In this document: piece after piece, positions 17,010-26,300 of the stretch
Position numbering within the stretch: position 1 is the stretch's first letter
Layout: every line of letters begins with the position of its first letter
Source: Pseudomonas benzenivorans
Lineage (GTDB): Bacteria; Pseudomonadota; Gammaproteobacteria; Pseudomonadales; Pseudomonadaceae
Reading direction: 5' to 3'
Length of the DNA stretch: 64,000 nt
Assembly (NCBI RefSeq): GCF_900100495.1
Contig: NZ_FNCT01000004.1
Coordinates: forward strand, 1-64,000
The notes under the pieces: model-generated
The model's database searches: none
What the model was told of the DNA's origin: nothing
The model's input: only the letters and a program-made list of their open reading frames with translations
Position numbers and translations under genes: made by a program

Positions 17010-17489
17010 TCAAGACTTCAGCGCAACCTCGATCGCCGTAATGTCTATCTTCCTCATGCCCATCATGGCCTCGAACGCGCGCTTGGCCGCCGCCCGATCG
17101 GGGCTGGCTATCGCGGCCGTCAGGATGCGTGGAGTGATCTGCCACGAGATTCCCCACTTGTCCTTGCACCAGCCGCACGCGCTTTCCTGGCCGCCGTTGT
17201 CGACGATCGCGCGCCACAAGCGGTCCGTCTCGGCCTGATCGTCGGTCGCGACCTGGAACGAGAACGCCTCGTTGTGTTGGAACGCCGGCCCCCCGTTCAG
17301 CCCGAGGCAGGGGATGCCCATCACCCTGAACTCGACCGTCAGCACATCGCCCTGCTTGCCGGCGGGGTAGTCGCCAGGGGCGTGATGGACGGCTACCACC
17401 GCGCTGTCCGGAAAGGTCTCGGCATAGAAGGTCGCAGCCTCCAGCGCGGTGCCGTCGTACCAGAGGCAGATCGTGTTTTTGCTGGTCAT
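17010..17489 (-). CDS. VOC-family (PhnB/3-dmu-like) protein
   Basis: 159 residues from ATG 17489. The sequence ICLWYDGTALEAATFYAETFPDS, a metal/substrate-fold beta-alpha repeat, LGLNGGPAFQHNEAFSFQV and CGWCKDKWGISWQITP are characteristic of the PhnB-like branch of the vicinal oxygen chelate superfamily, sometimes annotated 3-demethylubiquinone-9 methyltransferase-like. The reaction is not established for this branch. Upstream in-frame Met residues are ignored because homology starts at TSKNTICLW. Confidence 0.82.
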   Translation of the reverse strand: MTSKNTICLWYDGTALEAATFYAETFPDSAVVAVHHAPGDYPAGKQGDVLTVEFRVMGIPCLGLNGGPAFQHNEAFSFQVATDDQAETDRLWRAIVDNGGQESACGWCKDKWGISWQITPRILTAAIASPDRAAAKRAFEAMMGMRKIDITAIEVALKS

Positions 17490-17863
17490 CCTGGGTCTCC
17501 ACGATTGGGGCTGACATCTGGAGTCTAGCCGGGCGGGTAGAGCGGCGCAGCGGCAGGGCTCCGCTTGATGTCCGTGTCCGACCCGAAGCCGCCGTTGGCC
17601 AAAAGCAGGAATCGGCCGGGTTCTGCCTGTCGCCATTTCCCGTTCCGCGATGAGCGCCCAGGATCTGCAGCTGGCCGGCCTGGACGAGCTAGGCAAGCAG
17701 TGGGGTAAGACTGCCTAGCGGGCTGTACGGTTCAGCCGGCCTTGATTACCCTCATCCGAACGCGGCCCGCCCCCGCCCTCTCCCGGCGGGAGAGGGGAGC
17801 AAATCGAGTCTGGCAATACGACACGTGATCGGGACATAGCCAAACGAATTGACCGATCAGGCC

Positions 17864-18034
17864 ACTAGTGTGCTGTCTCCCAATAATCATTGCTCCAGCG
17901 GCTGCGGCTGGCCTGTGTAGGGTGCGCTGTGCGCACCAATGACAACCGGGTGCCTGGTGCGCACGACCTAGGCGGCCCCGCACACCCTACGAGCCGGTGT
18001 CGTCGAAGCAATAATTCTGAGACAGCACACTAGT
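17864..18034. mobile_element. MITE-like element with perfect 16-bp ends and a nested REP
   Basis: ACTAGTGTGCTGTCTC (17864-17879) is exactly complementary to 18019-18034; weaker pairing continues inward (AATCATTGCT / AGCAATAATT). The ends read TAG...CTA, as in elements at 38677 and 51767, compatible with insertion at TA dinucleotides. No transposase is inside. Confidence 0.65.
17917..17990. repeat. REP hairpin (GTAGGGTGCGC type)
   Basis: GTAGGGTGCGCTGTGCGCACCA on the left and TGGTGCGCACGACC...GCACACCCTAC on the right form a long imperfect stem. It sits inside the larger inverted-repeat element. Similar copies lie at 23089, 28782 and 54562. Confidence 0.65.
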
Positions 18035-18148
18035 TCTCGCGCTCGCTGCCGAAAGCCGCGACGCGGAGCGTCACCCCTTGTGTTCCCACGCGGGAGCGCG
18101 GGAACCAGCGGGCATGATATGGGGTGATTTGGCAACCGGGATTACTCT

Positions 18149-18619
18149 TTATGGCGTTTCTTTCTGCCACTGTTGCCGAATGTCCTGCCATTGGTTTTCG
18201 GTTAGCCATTCATTCGCCAGGGGGAAGAAGATATTTTCCTCGCTGTCCAGATGGTCGTAGTACTTGTGGATGTAATCCTCGATGAAGGTGGCTATTTCTT
18301 TGGGCGCATGGCTTGACTGCTCGAGGGCCTTGAGTTGGCGGGCAATGCGATCAAACCCCTGATGGTCGCGCTCTATATCCAGCACGCGCGGATGGATGGG
18401 GGCGCGGGTTGTCAGTAACAGCCGGCGAATGAGTTCTTCGTTTTGGTGGTGTCGTGTCTCGGCTTCACCATGCAGACACTCCAGCAACCTGAAAAGCTGC
18501 TCGCGATCGGCTGCGGCGCAGGTGTCACTCTTGAATTTGCCGAGCAGGTTCTTCAGCTGATCGAGGCTGGCGCAAATATTCTGGTGATATAGGTGAAGCT
18601 CCTTCAATAAGGGGTGCAT
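18149..18619 (-). CDS. Hemerythrin HHE domain protein
   Basis: 156 residues from ATG 18619, with GAGG upstream. A four-helix hemerythrin-like pattern shows in HLYHQNI, GEAETRHHQNEELIRR, DIERDHQGFDRI and YYDHLDSEENIFFP; the His and Glu residues fit a diiron site. The family senses or buffers O2, NO or iron. A much longer open frame extends upstream but crosses a decayed region and lacks homology. Confidence 0.82.
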   Translation of the reverse strand: MHPLLKELHLYHQNICASLDQLKNLLGKFKSDTCAAADREQLFRLLECLHGEAETRHHQNEELIRRLLLTTRAPIHPRVLDIERDHQGFDRIARQLKALEQSSHAPKEIATFIEDYIHKYYDHLDSEENIFFPLANEWLTENQWQDIRQQWQKETP

Positions 18620-19310
18620 GCTCAACCTCACAGGCCATAGCCATGGTGCCTCTTTATATAGCTTAGGACAGCCCGAAAGACGGCCGCCGAATTCTGATGA
18701 ACTACGCCCACCCCGCGGGGCTGGCCGATCGAGCCGCTCCCGCTTCGAGACAACCCACAACTTTATGCACGCGCCGGCCCCGAGGGGAGGCGCGGACTTC
18801 CGCCATCCACCGGGATTCGTTGTACCGGTTGAATGTGCTGATCTGGGGGCACCACCTGGATCGCCAGCAAGCTGCAGATCGGCGTCGTCTATCGTTTCGC
18901 CCTGGCCGCGGCGGTGCTGTTCGCCGTGCTGCTGCCCAGCCGCCTGCATGACCGCACCGGCCTGTCGAGCGGACTGGAGGCAAGGAGCCGGGGTTTTCGC
19001 TGAGGAGGTTGGCAGGCTTTTCCAGTGGTCGGCGGCGTGGATCGGCCTGTTGCAGCCGCAGGCGCCGGTGGGCAAGAACGCGTTGTTCCTTGCATTGATG
19101 GGGGGGGCTCAACTAAACCGATACTTGAGCGCAAAGCCCTTGGATCGACTCTTGGTGGCGTGGGCGCGCTTAAAGCTATGGGCCAGCTAACCACCGACAG
19201 CGCATTTCGTCAGATAGAAATGCCAGCGTCGGAGGGAAAAGTTGCGTTCGCCAGGCTTGCCAGCCGCCAGATCGCGAGGGTATCTCGCAGGCATTTTTGA
19301 GACCAAAACC
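18620..19310. other. 691-bp region of decayed sequence
   Basis: Includes a partial, mutated copy of the 5' end of the EamA transporter gene (18751-18948). A GC-rich stretch (about 18950-19240) follows with no recognisable domain in any frame. Possibly the footprint of a duplication and later deletion. Confidence 0.5.
18751..18948 (+). pseudogene. Decayed partial duplicate of the EamA transporter 5' region
   Basis: This stretch matches about 22112-22350 nearly base for base: CAACTTTATGCA, GCGCCGGCCCCG, GACTTCCGCCATCCA, GTGCTGATCTGGGG and CGCCCTGGCCGCGGCGGTG. It lost the start codon, gained a G in a G-run (frameshift) and has a deletion of about 21 bp after CAGATCGGCG. It ends abruptly after CGCCTGCA. 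Confidence 0.8.
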
Positions 19311-20132
19311 ATGGCAAAGGGCAAGAAGAGCGCGAGCGAGGCTAGTTCTGCAGAAGATGCCAAGCTGAGCAACCAGGAATACCTGCAGGAGCTGCGCGAA
19401 CTGCACGTCGAACTGGTCAAGTTGCAGACATGGGTGCAGCAGGAGGGCATCAAGATCTGCATCATCTTCGAGGGGCGCGACGGTGCCGGTAAGGGCGGAA
19501 CGATCAAGGCGATTACCGAGCGGGTGAGTCCGCGGGTGTTCCGGGTGGTCGCGCTGCCGGCGCCGACCGATCGGGAAAAGACCCAGATGTATGTGCAGCG
19601 CTACCTGCCGCACCTGCCGGCGGGCGGTGAAGTGGTGATCTTCGACCGCAGCTGGTACAACCGCGCGGGCGTCGAGCGGGTGATGGGGTTTTGCACCGAA
19701 GAGCAGGCCACCACCTTCCTGAGGGCGGTGCCACTCGTCGAGAAAGCCATAGTGGCCTCGGGAATCATCCTGCTCAAGTACTGGCTGGAGGTCAGTCCGG
19801 AGGAGCAGACCCGCCGGCTCAAGGAGCGCATCGACGATGGCCGCAAGATCTGGAAGCTGTCCGGGATGGACCTCAAGTCTTACAGCCGCTGGTATGACTA
19901 CTCGCGCGCGCGCGACGACATGTTCCAGGCGACCGATACCGCGCATGCGCCTTGGCTGGTGGCCAATTCGAACGACAAGCGGCGGGCCCGTCTCAACATC
20001 ATCAGTGACTTGCTCAGCCGCATTCCCTACAAGGATATTCCGCGCGAGAAGGTGAAGCTGCCCAGGCGACAGAAGCCGGGGGGCTATAGCGACCCGGATT
20101 ATGCGTTCAAGTACATCCCCGAGAAATTCTGA
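19311..20132 (+). CDS. ppk2: Polyphosphate kinase 2
   Basis: 273 residues from ATG 19311, where the basic leader MAKGKKS begins. Walker A GRDGAGKGGTIKAI and Walker B VVIFDRSWYNRAGVE are intact. APTDREKTQMYVQRYLPHLPAGGE and the lid RWYDYSRARDDMF are typical of the P. aeruginosa-type PPK2 group, which uses polyphosphate to phosphorylate GDP or ADP. The single kinase domain length fits. Nucleotide preference cannot be told from sequence by eye. Confidence 0.9.
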   Translation: MAKGKKSASEASSAEDAKLSNQEYLQELRELHVELVKLQTWVQQEGIKICIIFEGRDGAGKGGTIKAITERVSPRVFRVVALPAPTDREKTQMYVQRYLPHLPAGGEVVIFDRSWYNRAGVERVMGFCTEEQATTFLRAVPLVEKAIVASGIILLKYWLEVSPEEQTRRLKERIDDGRKIWKLSGMDLKSYSRWYDYSRARDDMFQATDTAHAPWLVANSNDKRRARLNIISDLLSRIPYKDIPREKVKLPRRQKPGGYSDPDYAFKYIPEKF

Positions 20133-20296
20133 CGGCTGTGGCCGTTGGCCTCGGGGGCGAGCAGGGCGGCGATCACCGCCAAGACGCGCACTGCTTCCCT
20201 TGGCGAGGAAACACCGCGGCAGCCAGCGCAGGCCGGCTGCCCGGCTGCGTTGTCCAGATGCGCCGCGCCCCGCTTGTCAGCGGCCCGGAGTGACCC

Positions 20297-22045
20297 ATGA
20301 AGCAGCCAGGTTCTGACTTTCGCGATCGGCCCGCTGGTCCCGGGACACCCGCTGACGCACCCGCGCCTTCGCCGGGACGCGTACGCCTGTTGGTGCCGGA
20401 GTGGATCCGCAACTATCGGCAGGGCTGGCTCAGGCTCGATGTGATCGCCGGCCTCACCGCCGCGGCGATCGTCATTCCCAAGGCGCTGGCCTACGCCACC
20501 ATAGCCGGGCTGCCGGTGCAGGTCGGGCTCTACACCGCCCTGGTGCCGATGCTGGTCTACGCCCTGTTGGGTAGCTCGCGGCCGCTCAGCGTCACCACCA
20601 CCACGACCATCGCCATCCTCACCGCCACGGCGCTCGCCGAGGTCGCCGCCGCGGGGGATCCAGCAGTCCTGGCCACGGCCACGGCGACCCTGGCGTTGCT
20701 GGTCGGCGCCATCCTCGTGCTGGCGGGGCTGCTGCGCCTGGGCTTCGTCGCCAACTTCATCTCCGAGCCGGTGCTGATTGGCTTCAAGGCCGGTATCGGC
20801 ATCGTCATAGTGCTGGACCAGCTGCCCAAGCTGCTGGGCATCCACATCCACAAGGGGTCGTTCCTGCATAACCTGCAGGCCACCTTCGAGGGCCTGGCGC
20901 AGGCGTCGCCGCCGACCGTCGCCATGGGCGCGTTCATGGTGGCGCTGCTGATTATCATGAAGCGCTTCACGCCCAAGGCGCCGGCGCCGCTGATCGCCGT
21001 GGCCGTCGGGATTGGCGCCATGGGCCTGTTCGACCTGGAGCGATTCGGGCTGGCGGCAGTCGGCCTGGTCCCGACCGGCCTGCCCGCCGTGACGCTGCCG
21101 GATTGGCACCTGCTGGCCGAGCTGTGGCCCGCCGCCATGGGCATCGCGCTGATGAGCTTCACCGAAACCATCGCCGCCGGGCGTGCCTTCGCCGAGAGCG
21201 ACGAACCCAGGTCGCAGCCCAACCGGGAACTGGTCGCCACCGGGCTCGCCAATGCCGGCGGAGCCCTGCTCGGGGCCATGCCCGCCGGCGGCGGCACCAC
21301 CCAGACCGCGGTCAACCGGCTGGCGGGTGCGCGCACCCAGCTGGCCGGACTGGTCACCGCCGCGCTGGCGCTAGGGACCCTCCTGCTGCTGGCACCCTTC
21401 ATCAGCCTGATGCCGGACGCCACCCTGGCGGCGGTGGTCATTGTCTACTCGGTGGGCCTGATCGAGCCGCTGGAATTCCGCGAGATCCTCAGGGTGCGCC
21501 GCACCGAGTTCGTCTGGGCCCTGGTCGCGCTGACCGGGGTCGTGCTGCTCGGCACCCTGAAGGGCATTGTCGTGGCGATCATCGTCTCGCTGGTGGCCCT
21601 GGCGCACCAGGTGGCCGATCCGCCGGTGCACGTGCTGAGGCGCAAGCCCGGGAGCAACGTGTTCCGGCCGCGGTCGGACGAGCATCCCGAGGACGAAAGC
21701 TACCCCGGCCTGCTCATGCTGCGGCCGGAGGGGCGCATCTTCTTCGCCAATGCCGAACGCATCGGCCAGAAGATCCAGCCGCTGATCGCCGAGGCCAAGC
21801 CGAAGGTGGTGGCGATCGACCTGGGCGGAGTCTTCGACCTGGAATACACCGCCCTCAAGATGTTGACCGAGGCCGAGAAGCGGGAACGCGAAAATGGCAT
21901 GACGCTATGGCTGGTGGGCCTGACCCCGGGCGTGCTGGCCATGGTCAAGCAATCGCCGCTGGGCCAGGCACTGGGCGTCGAGCGCATGTTCTACAACCTC
22001 GAGGAGGCGGTTGCCCATTTCCTGGCCGATTCGGCGACCGCGTAA
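20297..22045 (+). CDS. SulP-family anion transporter with STAS domain
   Basis: 582 residues; ATG 20297 with GGAG upstream. About 12-14 membrane segments (45-430) include DVIAGLTAAAIVIPKALAYATIAGLPVQVGLY, the SulP signature region, and GAMPAGGGTTQTAVN. A C-terminal STAS domain (about 470-575) contains VVAIDLGGVFDLEYTALKML. The family moves sulfate, bicarbonate or dicarboxylates. It follows ppk2 by 164 bp on the same strand. Confidence 0.88.
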   Translation: MKQPGSDFRDRPAGPGTPADAPAPSPGRVRLLVPEWIRNYRQGWLRLDVIAGLTAAAIVIPKALAYATIAGLPVQVGLYTALVPMLVYALLGSSRPLSVTTTTTIAILTATALAEVAAAGDPAVLATATATLALLVGAILVLAGLLRLGFVANFISEPVLIGFKAGIGIVIVLDQLPKLLGIHIHKGSFLHNLQATFEGLAQASPPTVAMGAFMVALLIIMKRFTPKAPAPLIAVAVGIGAMGLFDLERFGLAAVGLVPTGLPAVTLPDWHLLAELWPAAMGIALMSFTETIAAGRAFAESDEPRSQPNRELVATGLANAGGALLGAMPAGGGTTQTAVNRLAGARTQLAGLVTAALALGTLLLLAPFISLMPDATLAAVVIVYSVGLIEPLEFREILRVRRTEFVWALVALTGVVLLGTLKGIVVAIIVSLVALAHQVADPPVHVLRRKPGSNVFRPRSDEHPEDESYPGLLMLRPEGRIFFANAERIGQKIQPLIAEAKPKVVAIDLGGVFDLEYTALKMLTEAEKRERENGMTLWLVGLTPGVLAMVKQSPLGQALGVERMFYNLEEAVAHFLADSATA

Positions 22046-22184
22046 CTTCGTCGCCTGAATCACGCCCAAGCGGATCCAGGCGACGGATTCGTCCGACCAG
22101 CAGCGACCAGAAAACCCGCAACTTTATGCAAGCGCCGGCCCCGCCGGGCGGCGCAGACTTCCGCCATCCACTGGGAGTCGTCCG

Positions 22185-23084
22185 ATGAACCTGTCGTTGT
22201 ACCTGTTGACCGTGCTGATCTGGGGCACCACCTGGATCGCCATCAAGCTGCAGATCGGCGAGGTGGCGGTAGCCGCGTCGATCGTCTATCGCTTCGCCCT
22301 GGCCGCGGCGGTGTTGTTCGCTGTGCTGCTGCTCAGCCGCCGCCTGCAGAAGCTCGACCTGCGCGGCCAGTTGATCTGCCTGGCCCAGGGCCTGTGTCTG
22401 TTCTGCGTCAATTTCCTGTGCTTCTACACCGCCAGCCAGTGGATCCCCAGCGGGCTGATCGCGGTGATCTTCTCCACCGCGACGCTGTGGAATGCGCTGA
22501 ACGCGCGGCTGTTCTTCAAGCAGAAGATCGCCGCCAATGTGCTGGCCGGCGGCGCCCTGGGGCTGCTCGGCCTCGGCCTGTTGTTCGGGCCGGAGCTGGC
22601 CGGCCATGCGGCCAGCCGGGAAACCCTGCTGGGGATCGGCCTGGCGCTGCTCGGCACCCTGTGCTTCTCCGCCGGCAACCTGCTCTCCAGCCTGCAGCAG
22701 AAGGCCGGGCTCAAGCCGCTGACCACCAACGCCTGGGGCATGCTCTACGGCGCGCTGATGCTGGCGGCGATCTGCCTGGTCAGCGGCACGCCGTTCGCCT
22801 TCGAGTGGAGCACACGCTATGTCGGTTCGCTGCTGTACCTGGCGATTCCCGGTTCGGTGATCGGTTTCACCGCCTACCTGACCCTGGTCGGGCGCATGGG
22901 ACCGGAGCGCGCGGCATACTGCACCGTGCTGTTCCCGGTGGTGGCGCTGAATATCTCGGTGTTCGTCGAGGGCTACCAGTGGAGCGCGCCGGCGCTGTTC
23001 GGCCTGCTGCTAGTGATGGTGGGTAACGTGCTGGTGTTCCGCAAGCCGAAGCCGGTGGCACGGCTGGCGCGGGTGGTGGGCTGA
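22185..23084 (+). CDS. EamA (DMT) family transporter
   Basis: 299 residues; ATG 22185 preceded by GGGAG. Ten membrane segments form two EamA repeats (ILIWGTTWIAIKLQIGEV near the N-terminus; LGLLFGPEL; AYLTLVGRMGPERAAYCTVLFPVVALNISVFVEG). RhtA/RarD-like drug/metabolite exporters of this type export amino acids or metabolites. A decayed duplicate of its first 200 bp lies 3.4 kb upstream. A perfect REP hairpin follows its stop by 5 bp. Confidence 0.88.
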   Translation: MNLSLYLLTVLIWGTTWIAIKLQIGEVAVAASIVYRFALAAAVLFAVLLLSRRLQKLDLRGQLICLAQGLCLFCVNFLCFYTASQWIPSGLIAVIFSTATLWNALNARLFFKQKIAANVLAGGALGLLGLGLLFGPELAGHAASRETLLGIGLALLGTLCFSAGNLLSSLQQKAGLKPLTTNAWGMLYGALMLAAICLVSGTPFAFEWSTRYVGSLLYLAIPGSVIGFTAYLTLVGRMGPERAAYCTVLFPVVALNISVFVEGYQWSAPALFGLLLVMVGNVLVFRKPKPVARLARVVG

Positions 23085-23088
23085 ATGG

Positions 23089-23146
23089 GTAGGGTGCGCT
23101 GCGCGCACCAGGCCTTTCTGTGAGTGGTGCGCGCAGCGCACCCTAC
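23089..23146. repeat. REP hairpin, perfect 22-bp stem
   Basis: GTAGGGTGCGCTGCGCGCACCA (23089-23110) and its exact complement (23125-23146) with a 14-nt loop. Placed between the convergent EamA and GGDEF/EAL genes, it could stop transcription from both sides. Confidence 0.8.
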
Positions 23147-23272
23147 GGGATTGTGGTCGCTGCTCGGCCCGCTGTTGCGCAGGCCGAAACTGCTGGCGCG
23201 GGGTGATATGGTCCGGGCGGGTAGGGTGTGCTGCGCGCACCGAGCCTCTGGGCAACTGCTGCGCGCGGCCCC

Positions 23273-25693
23273 TCAATGCCAGGTCGAGCGCGCTTCCCAG
23301 GCGCGGAACTTGTCGCCGGGAATCGGCTGGCTGATCGAGTAGCCCTGGGCGATGTCGCAGCCGAAGTTGCCCAGGCGGGTCAGGGTCTCGCGGTTCTCCA
23401 CGCCTTCGGCGACTACCTCGAGGTCGAGGTTGTGCGCCAGCTCGACGATCGAGCGGACGATCTTCGCCGAGTCATCGTCGTCGCTGAGCATGCGGGTGAC
23501 GAAGGATTGGTCGATCTTCAGCGAGTCCACCGGCAGCTTCTGCAGGTAGGCCAGCGACGAGTAGCCGGTGCCGAAGTCGTCGATGGTCAGGCGGGCGTCG
23601 AGGTTCTTCAGCTGCATCAGGGTCTCCAGCGAGGCCACCGGATCTTCCATCAGCGCGCTTTCGGTCAGCTCGAACTCGATCCAGTCCGGTTGCGCGCCCC
23701 AGGTGGCGAAGGCGCCGCGAATCCGCTCGATCAGCTTGGGATCGCGCAGGTCGTGGGCCGAGAGGTTGACCGAGATCGGCCGTTCGTCGCCTTCCTCGTG
23801 CCAGGCGTAGCGCTGGCCCAGCGCCGCGTCGAGCACCCAGTAGGTCAGCGGGGTGATCAGCCCGGTGCTCTCGGCCAGCTTGATGAAGTCGTTGGGCGGC
23901 AGCATGCCGTGCAGGGGATGCTGCCAGCGCACCAGGGCCTCGGTGCCGCAGACTTTGTTGGTGGCGATCTGCAGCTTGGGCTGGTAGTAGAGCAGCAGTT
24001 GGTTGTGCTCGATCGCCCGGCGCAGTTCGCTCATCAGCGTCAGGTGCTGGGCGCATTCGCGATCGAGGCCGCCGTGGAACAGCGCAAAGCCGCTGCTGGA
24101 GCGCTTGGCCTGGTCCATGGCGCTGCCGGAGCGGCGGATCAGCGCATCCGGCTCGGTGCCGTGGCCGGGGTAGAGGGCGATGCCGATGCTCGCCCGCGTG
24201 TCGAGGTAGAGCCCGGACAGGTCGATCGGCTCGTACAGCGCCACCAGGATCTTCTGCGCCAGTTGCGAGGCCTGTTCGGCACCGCCGCTGGGCATCAGCA
24301 CGGCGTATTCGCACTCGCCGATCCGCGCCACCGCGTTGCCCGCACCCACCGCCTGTACCAGGCGGGCGGCGATGGCTTGTTGCAGGCGGTCGCCTTCGCG
24401 GTAGCCGAGGGTTTCGCTGAGTTCCTGATTGCGCCCGACCTCCACTTGCAGCAGGCCGAGGGCCCGGTGCTCCTGCTTGGCGCTGGCGATCGCGTCCTCC
24501 AGCTGTTCGCGCAGGCGCAGGCGGTTGGGCAGGCCGGTCAGCGTATCGGAGTAGGCCATGCGCCGGATGGTGGCCTCCGCCTCGGCGGCCCTGACGCGGG
24601 TGCGCAGGGTGGCGATGCCGAAGCCCAGGTCGTTGGCGGTGGCCAGCAGCAGGTCGACCTCCTGCTCGTCGAAGGCCTCGCCTTCCATCGCCATGATCAC
24701 CAGCTTGCCGATCAGCCGCTCGTCGACCCGCAACGGCAGCACTATGGCCGCGCCGATGCCGTGCTCGATGGCTTCGTCGATCAGCGCTTCTACCGGTTCC
24801 TCGAGGAGGTGGCGGATGACCACTGGCCGGCCGGCCGCGAGCTCGGCATCGAATCGCTGGATGTAGGCCTTGCCCTCGGCGCTACCGGCCCAGGCCTTGG
24901 CGCGCGCAAGGTAGCCGTGATCGTCGCCCGCGTAGGCGATCTGGCGTTCCGACTCGCCGGGGTCTTCCTGGAGATAGGCGACCCAGGCCAGGCGATAGCC
25001 GCATTCGGCCACCAGTACCCGGCAGACTTCCTTGAGCAGCGAGGGCTCGTCGCCGGCATGGATCAAGGCATGGTTGACCGCCACCCGGGTCGACAGGGCG
25101 CGGTTGAGACGCTGGATCTCCTGCTCGGCCTGGGCGCGCCTGGCCTTGGTGCGCAGGGTCTCGAGGCCGAAGGCCAGGTCCTCGGCGGCCTGGGTCAGCA
25201 GCTCCTCTTCCTGGGCGCCGAAGGCATCGGGTTCCGGCGCGCCGATGCCGAGGGCGCCGAAGATCTCGCCTTCGACCCGTAGCGGCAGCGACAGGACCGA
25301 GGCGATGCCGTGCTGGATCGCGCCCTCGCGCCAGGGCGCGGTATTGGGGTCGGTCAACAGGTCGCGGGCCAGGCTCGGTTGGCCGGTGCGGATCGCCGTG
25401 CCGGAAGGGCCGTGGCCACGCTCGTTGTCGGCCCAGGAGATGTTGAGCGAGTCGACGTAGGCCTGTTCGAGTCCGGCGTGGGCCACCGGGGTGACCGTCT
25501 TCGCCGCATCCCGCTCGGCGCGGCCGACCCAGGCCAGGCGGTAACCGGCCTGCTCGACGATCACCCGGCAGATTTCCTGGAGCAGGGTCGCCTCGTCTTC
25601 GGCGCGCAGCAGTGCCCGGTTGCAGCCACTCAGGGTGCGCAACGCCCGATTGAGGCATTGATGCACTTGGCTCGCTGAACTTGGCGCTGGCAT
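23273..25693 (-). CDS. GAF-GAF-GGDEF-EAL cyclic-di-GMP phosphodiesterase
   Basis: 806 residues from ATG 25693. Two GAF domains (about 30-180 and 215-365) precede a GGDEF-type domain (about 375-540) and an EAL domain (about 550-800). The GGDEF signature is replaced by GECEY, so cyclase activity is unlikely. The EAL domain keeps TEALVRW, NLSAHDL, ELTESAL, IDDFGTGYSSL, KIDQSFV and AEGVE, so it should hydrolyse c-di-GMP. Soluble; senses an unknown ligand through the GAFs. In the same window, Alg44 depends on c-di-GMP, but no direct link is shown. Confidence 0.9.
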   Translation of the reverse strand: MPAPSSASQVHQCLNRALRTLSGCNRALLRAEDEATLLQEICRVIVEQAGYRLAWVGRAERDAAKTVTPVAHAGLEQAYVDSLNISWADNERGHGPSGTAIRTGQPSLARDLLTDPNTAPWREGAIQHGIASVLSLPLRVEGEIFGALGIGAPEPDAFGAQEEELLTQAAEDLAFGLETLRTKARRAQAEQEIQRLNRALSTRVAVNHALIHAGDEPSLLKEVCRVLVAECGYRLAWVAYLQEDPGESERQIAYAGDDHGYLARAKAWAGSAEGKAYIQRFDAELAAGRPVVIRHLLEEPVEALIDEAIEHGIGAAIVLPLRVDERLIGKLVIMAMEGEAFDEQEVDLLLATANDLGFGIATLRTRVRAAEAEATIRRMAYSDTLTGLPNRLRLREQLEDAIASAKQEHRALGLLQVEVGRNQELSETLGYREGDRLQQAIAARLVQAVGAGNAVARIGECEYAVLMPSGGAEQASQLAQKILVALYEPIDLSGLYLDTRASIGIALYPGHGTEPDALIRRSGSAMDQAKRSSSGFALFHGGLDRECAQHLTLMSELRRAIEHNQLLLYYQPKLQIATNKVCGTEALVRWQHPLHGMLPPNDFIKLAESTGLITPLTYWVLDAALGQRYAWHEEGDERPISVNLSAHDLRDPKLIERIRGAFATWGAQPDWIEFELTESALMEDPVASLETLMQLKNLDARLTIDDFGTGYSSLAYLQKLPVDSLKIDQSFVTRMLSDDDDSAKIVRSIVELAHNLDLEVVAEGVENRETLTRLGNFGCDIAQGYSISQPIPGDKFRAWEARSTWH

Positions 25694-25823
25694 GGCTCGC
25701 CTCCGACTCGTACACGACCTGAATTGAGTATAGAGCCGGCGGCCGCCCGCAAGGTTCCCAGCAGGCTGGGGTCGCCCTGGCGGTATGGCGATCGCGCCGC
25801 CAGGGCGAAGCGGCGGTGTCCGA

Positions 25824-26300
25824 TCAGGGGGTCTTCGGGGCACCCGCCGGGTCGAGGTAGCTGATGCCCCAGGGGCCGGTGCCATGCAACTGCAGGACGG
25901 TCTCCTGGTCCTGGGTGGCGGCGTACATCGCCATCCCGGCGGGAATGATCAGCGTGTCACCCGGCTGGTAGGCCTTGGCCTGGGCGGCGTCGAACTTGTC
26001 GCCGGTGGCGAAGTAGAAGGTGCCGGAGATGACGGTCACCCGTTCGGTCAGCGGATGGGTATGCACGGCGATCTTCGAGTTGGGTGGCAGCTTCAGGCGG
26101 AAGGTGAAGGGCTCGGCGGCTTTCAGGTCGCCTTCGATCACCGCGATCATCGCCCCGGGGCCCACCGAAGGCGCGGGGGCCCAGTTGAGCTCGGATGACA
26201 CGGCTGCGATCAGCGCGGGCTCCGCGGCCCAGATGCCAGGGGCCATGAGCGATCCGCTGAGCAATGCCAGAGCAACGGTGAGGTTCTTGAGGGGCTTCAT
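25824..26300 (-). CDS. Secreted cupin-domain protein
   Basis: 158 residues from ATG 26300, with AGGAGA upstream. The Sec leader spans 1-25 (ending WAAE). The cupin core is seen in KIAVHTHPLTERVTVISGTFYFATG and YQPGDTLIIPAGMAMYA; His residues of motif 1 are present for a metal. The longer upstream frame is dropped because the leader and Shine-Dalgarno set the start. Function unknown; such proteins are often listed as secreted cupins or quercetinase-like. Confidence 0.8.
   Translation of the reverse strand: MKPLKNLTVALALLSGSLMAPGIWAAEPALIAAVSSELNWAPAPSVGPGAMIAVIEGDLKAAEPFTFRLKLPPNSKIAVHTHPLTERVTVISGTFYFATGDKFDAAQAKAYQPGDTLIIPAGMAMYAATQDQETVLQLHGTGPWGISYLDPAGAPKTP

Larger units (their letters stand above)
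17490..18148. other. 659-bp non-coding region with nested repeats
   Basis: Carries a dispersed-repeat remnant (about 17570-17620), a 171-bp inverted-repeat element (17864-18034) with a REP hairpin nested inside it, and GC-rich hairpins around 18060-18110. No credible gene seen. Confidence 0.55.

Noticed and set aside
18620..19075. N-terminal extension of the hemerythrin frame
   Set aside because: It crosses decayed DNA and antisense EamA remnant; the real start has a Shine-Dalgarno at 18619.
23228..25282. Long plus-strand ORF of 684 codons
   Set aside because: Antisense to the GAF-GGDEF-EAL gene; His/Gln/Gly-rich product typical of a GC shadow.
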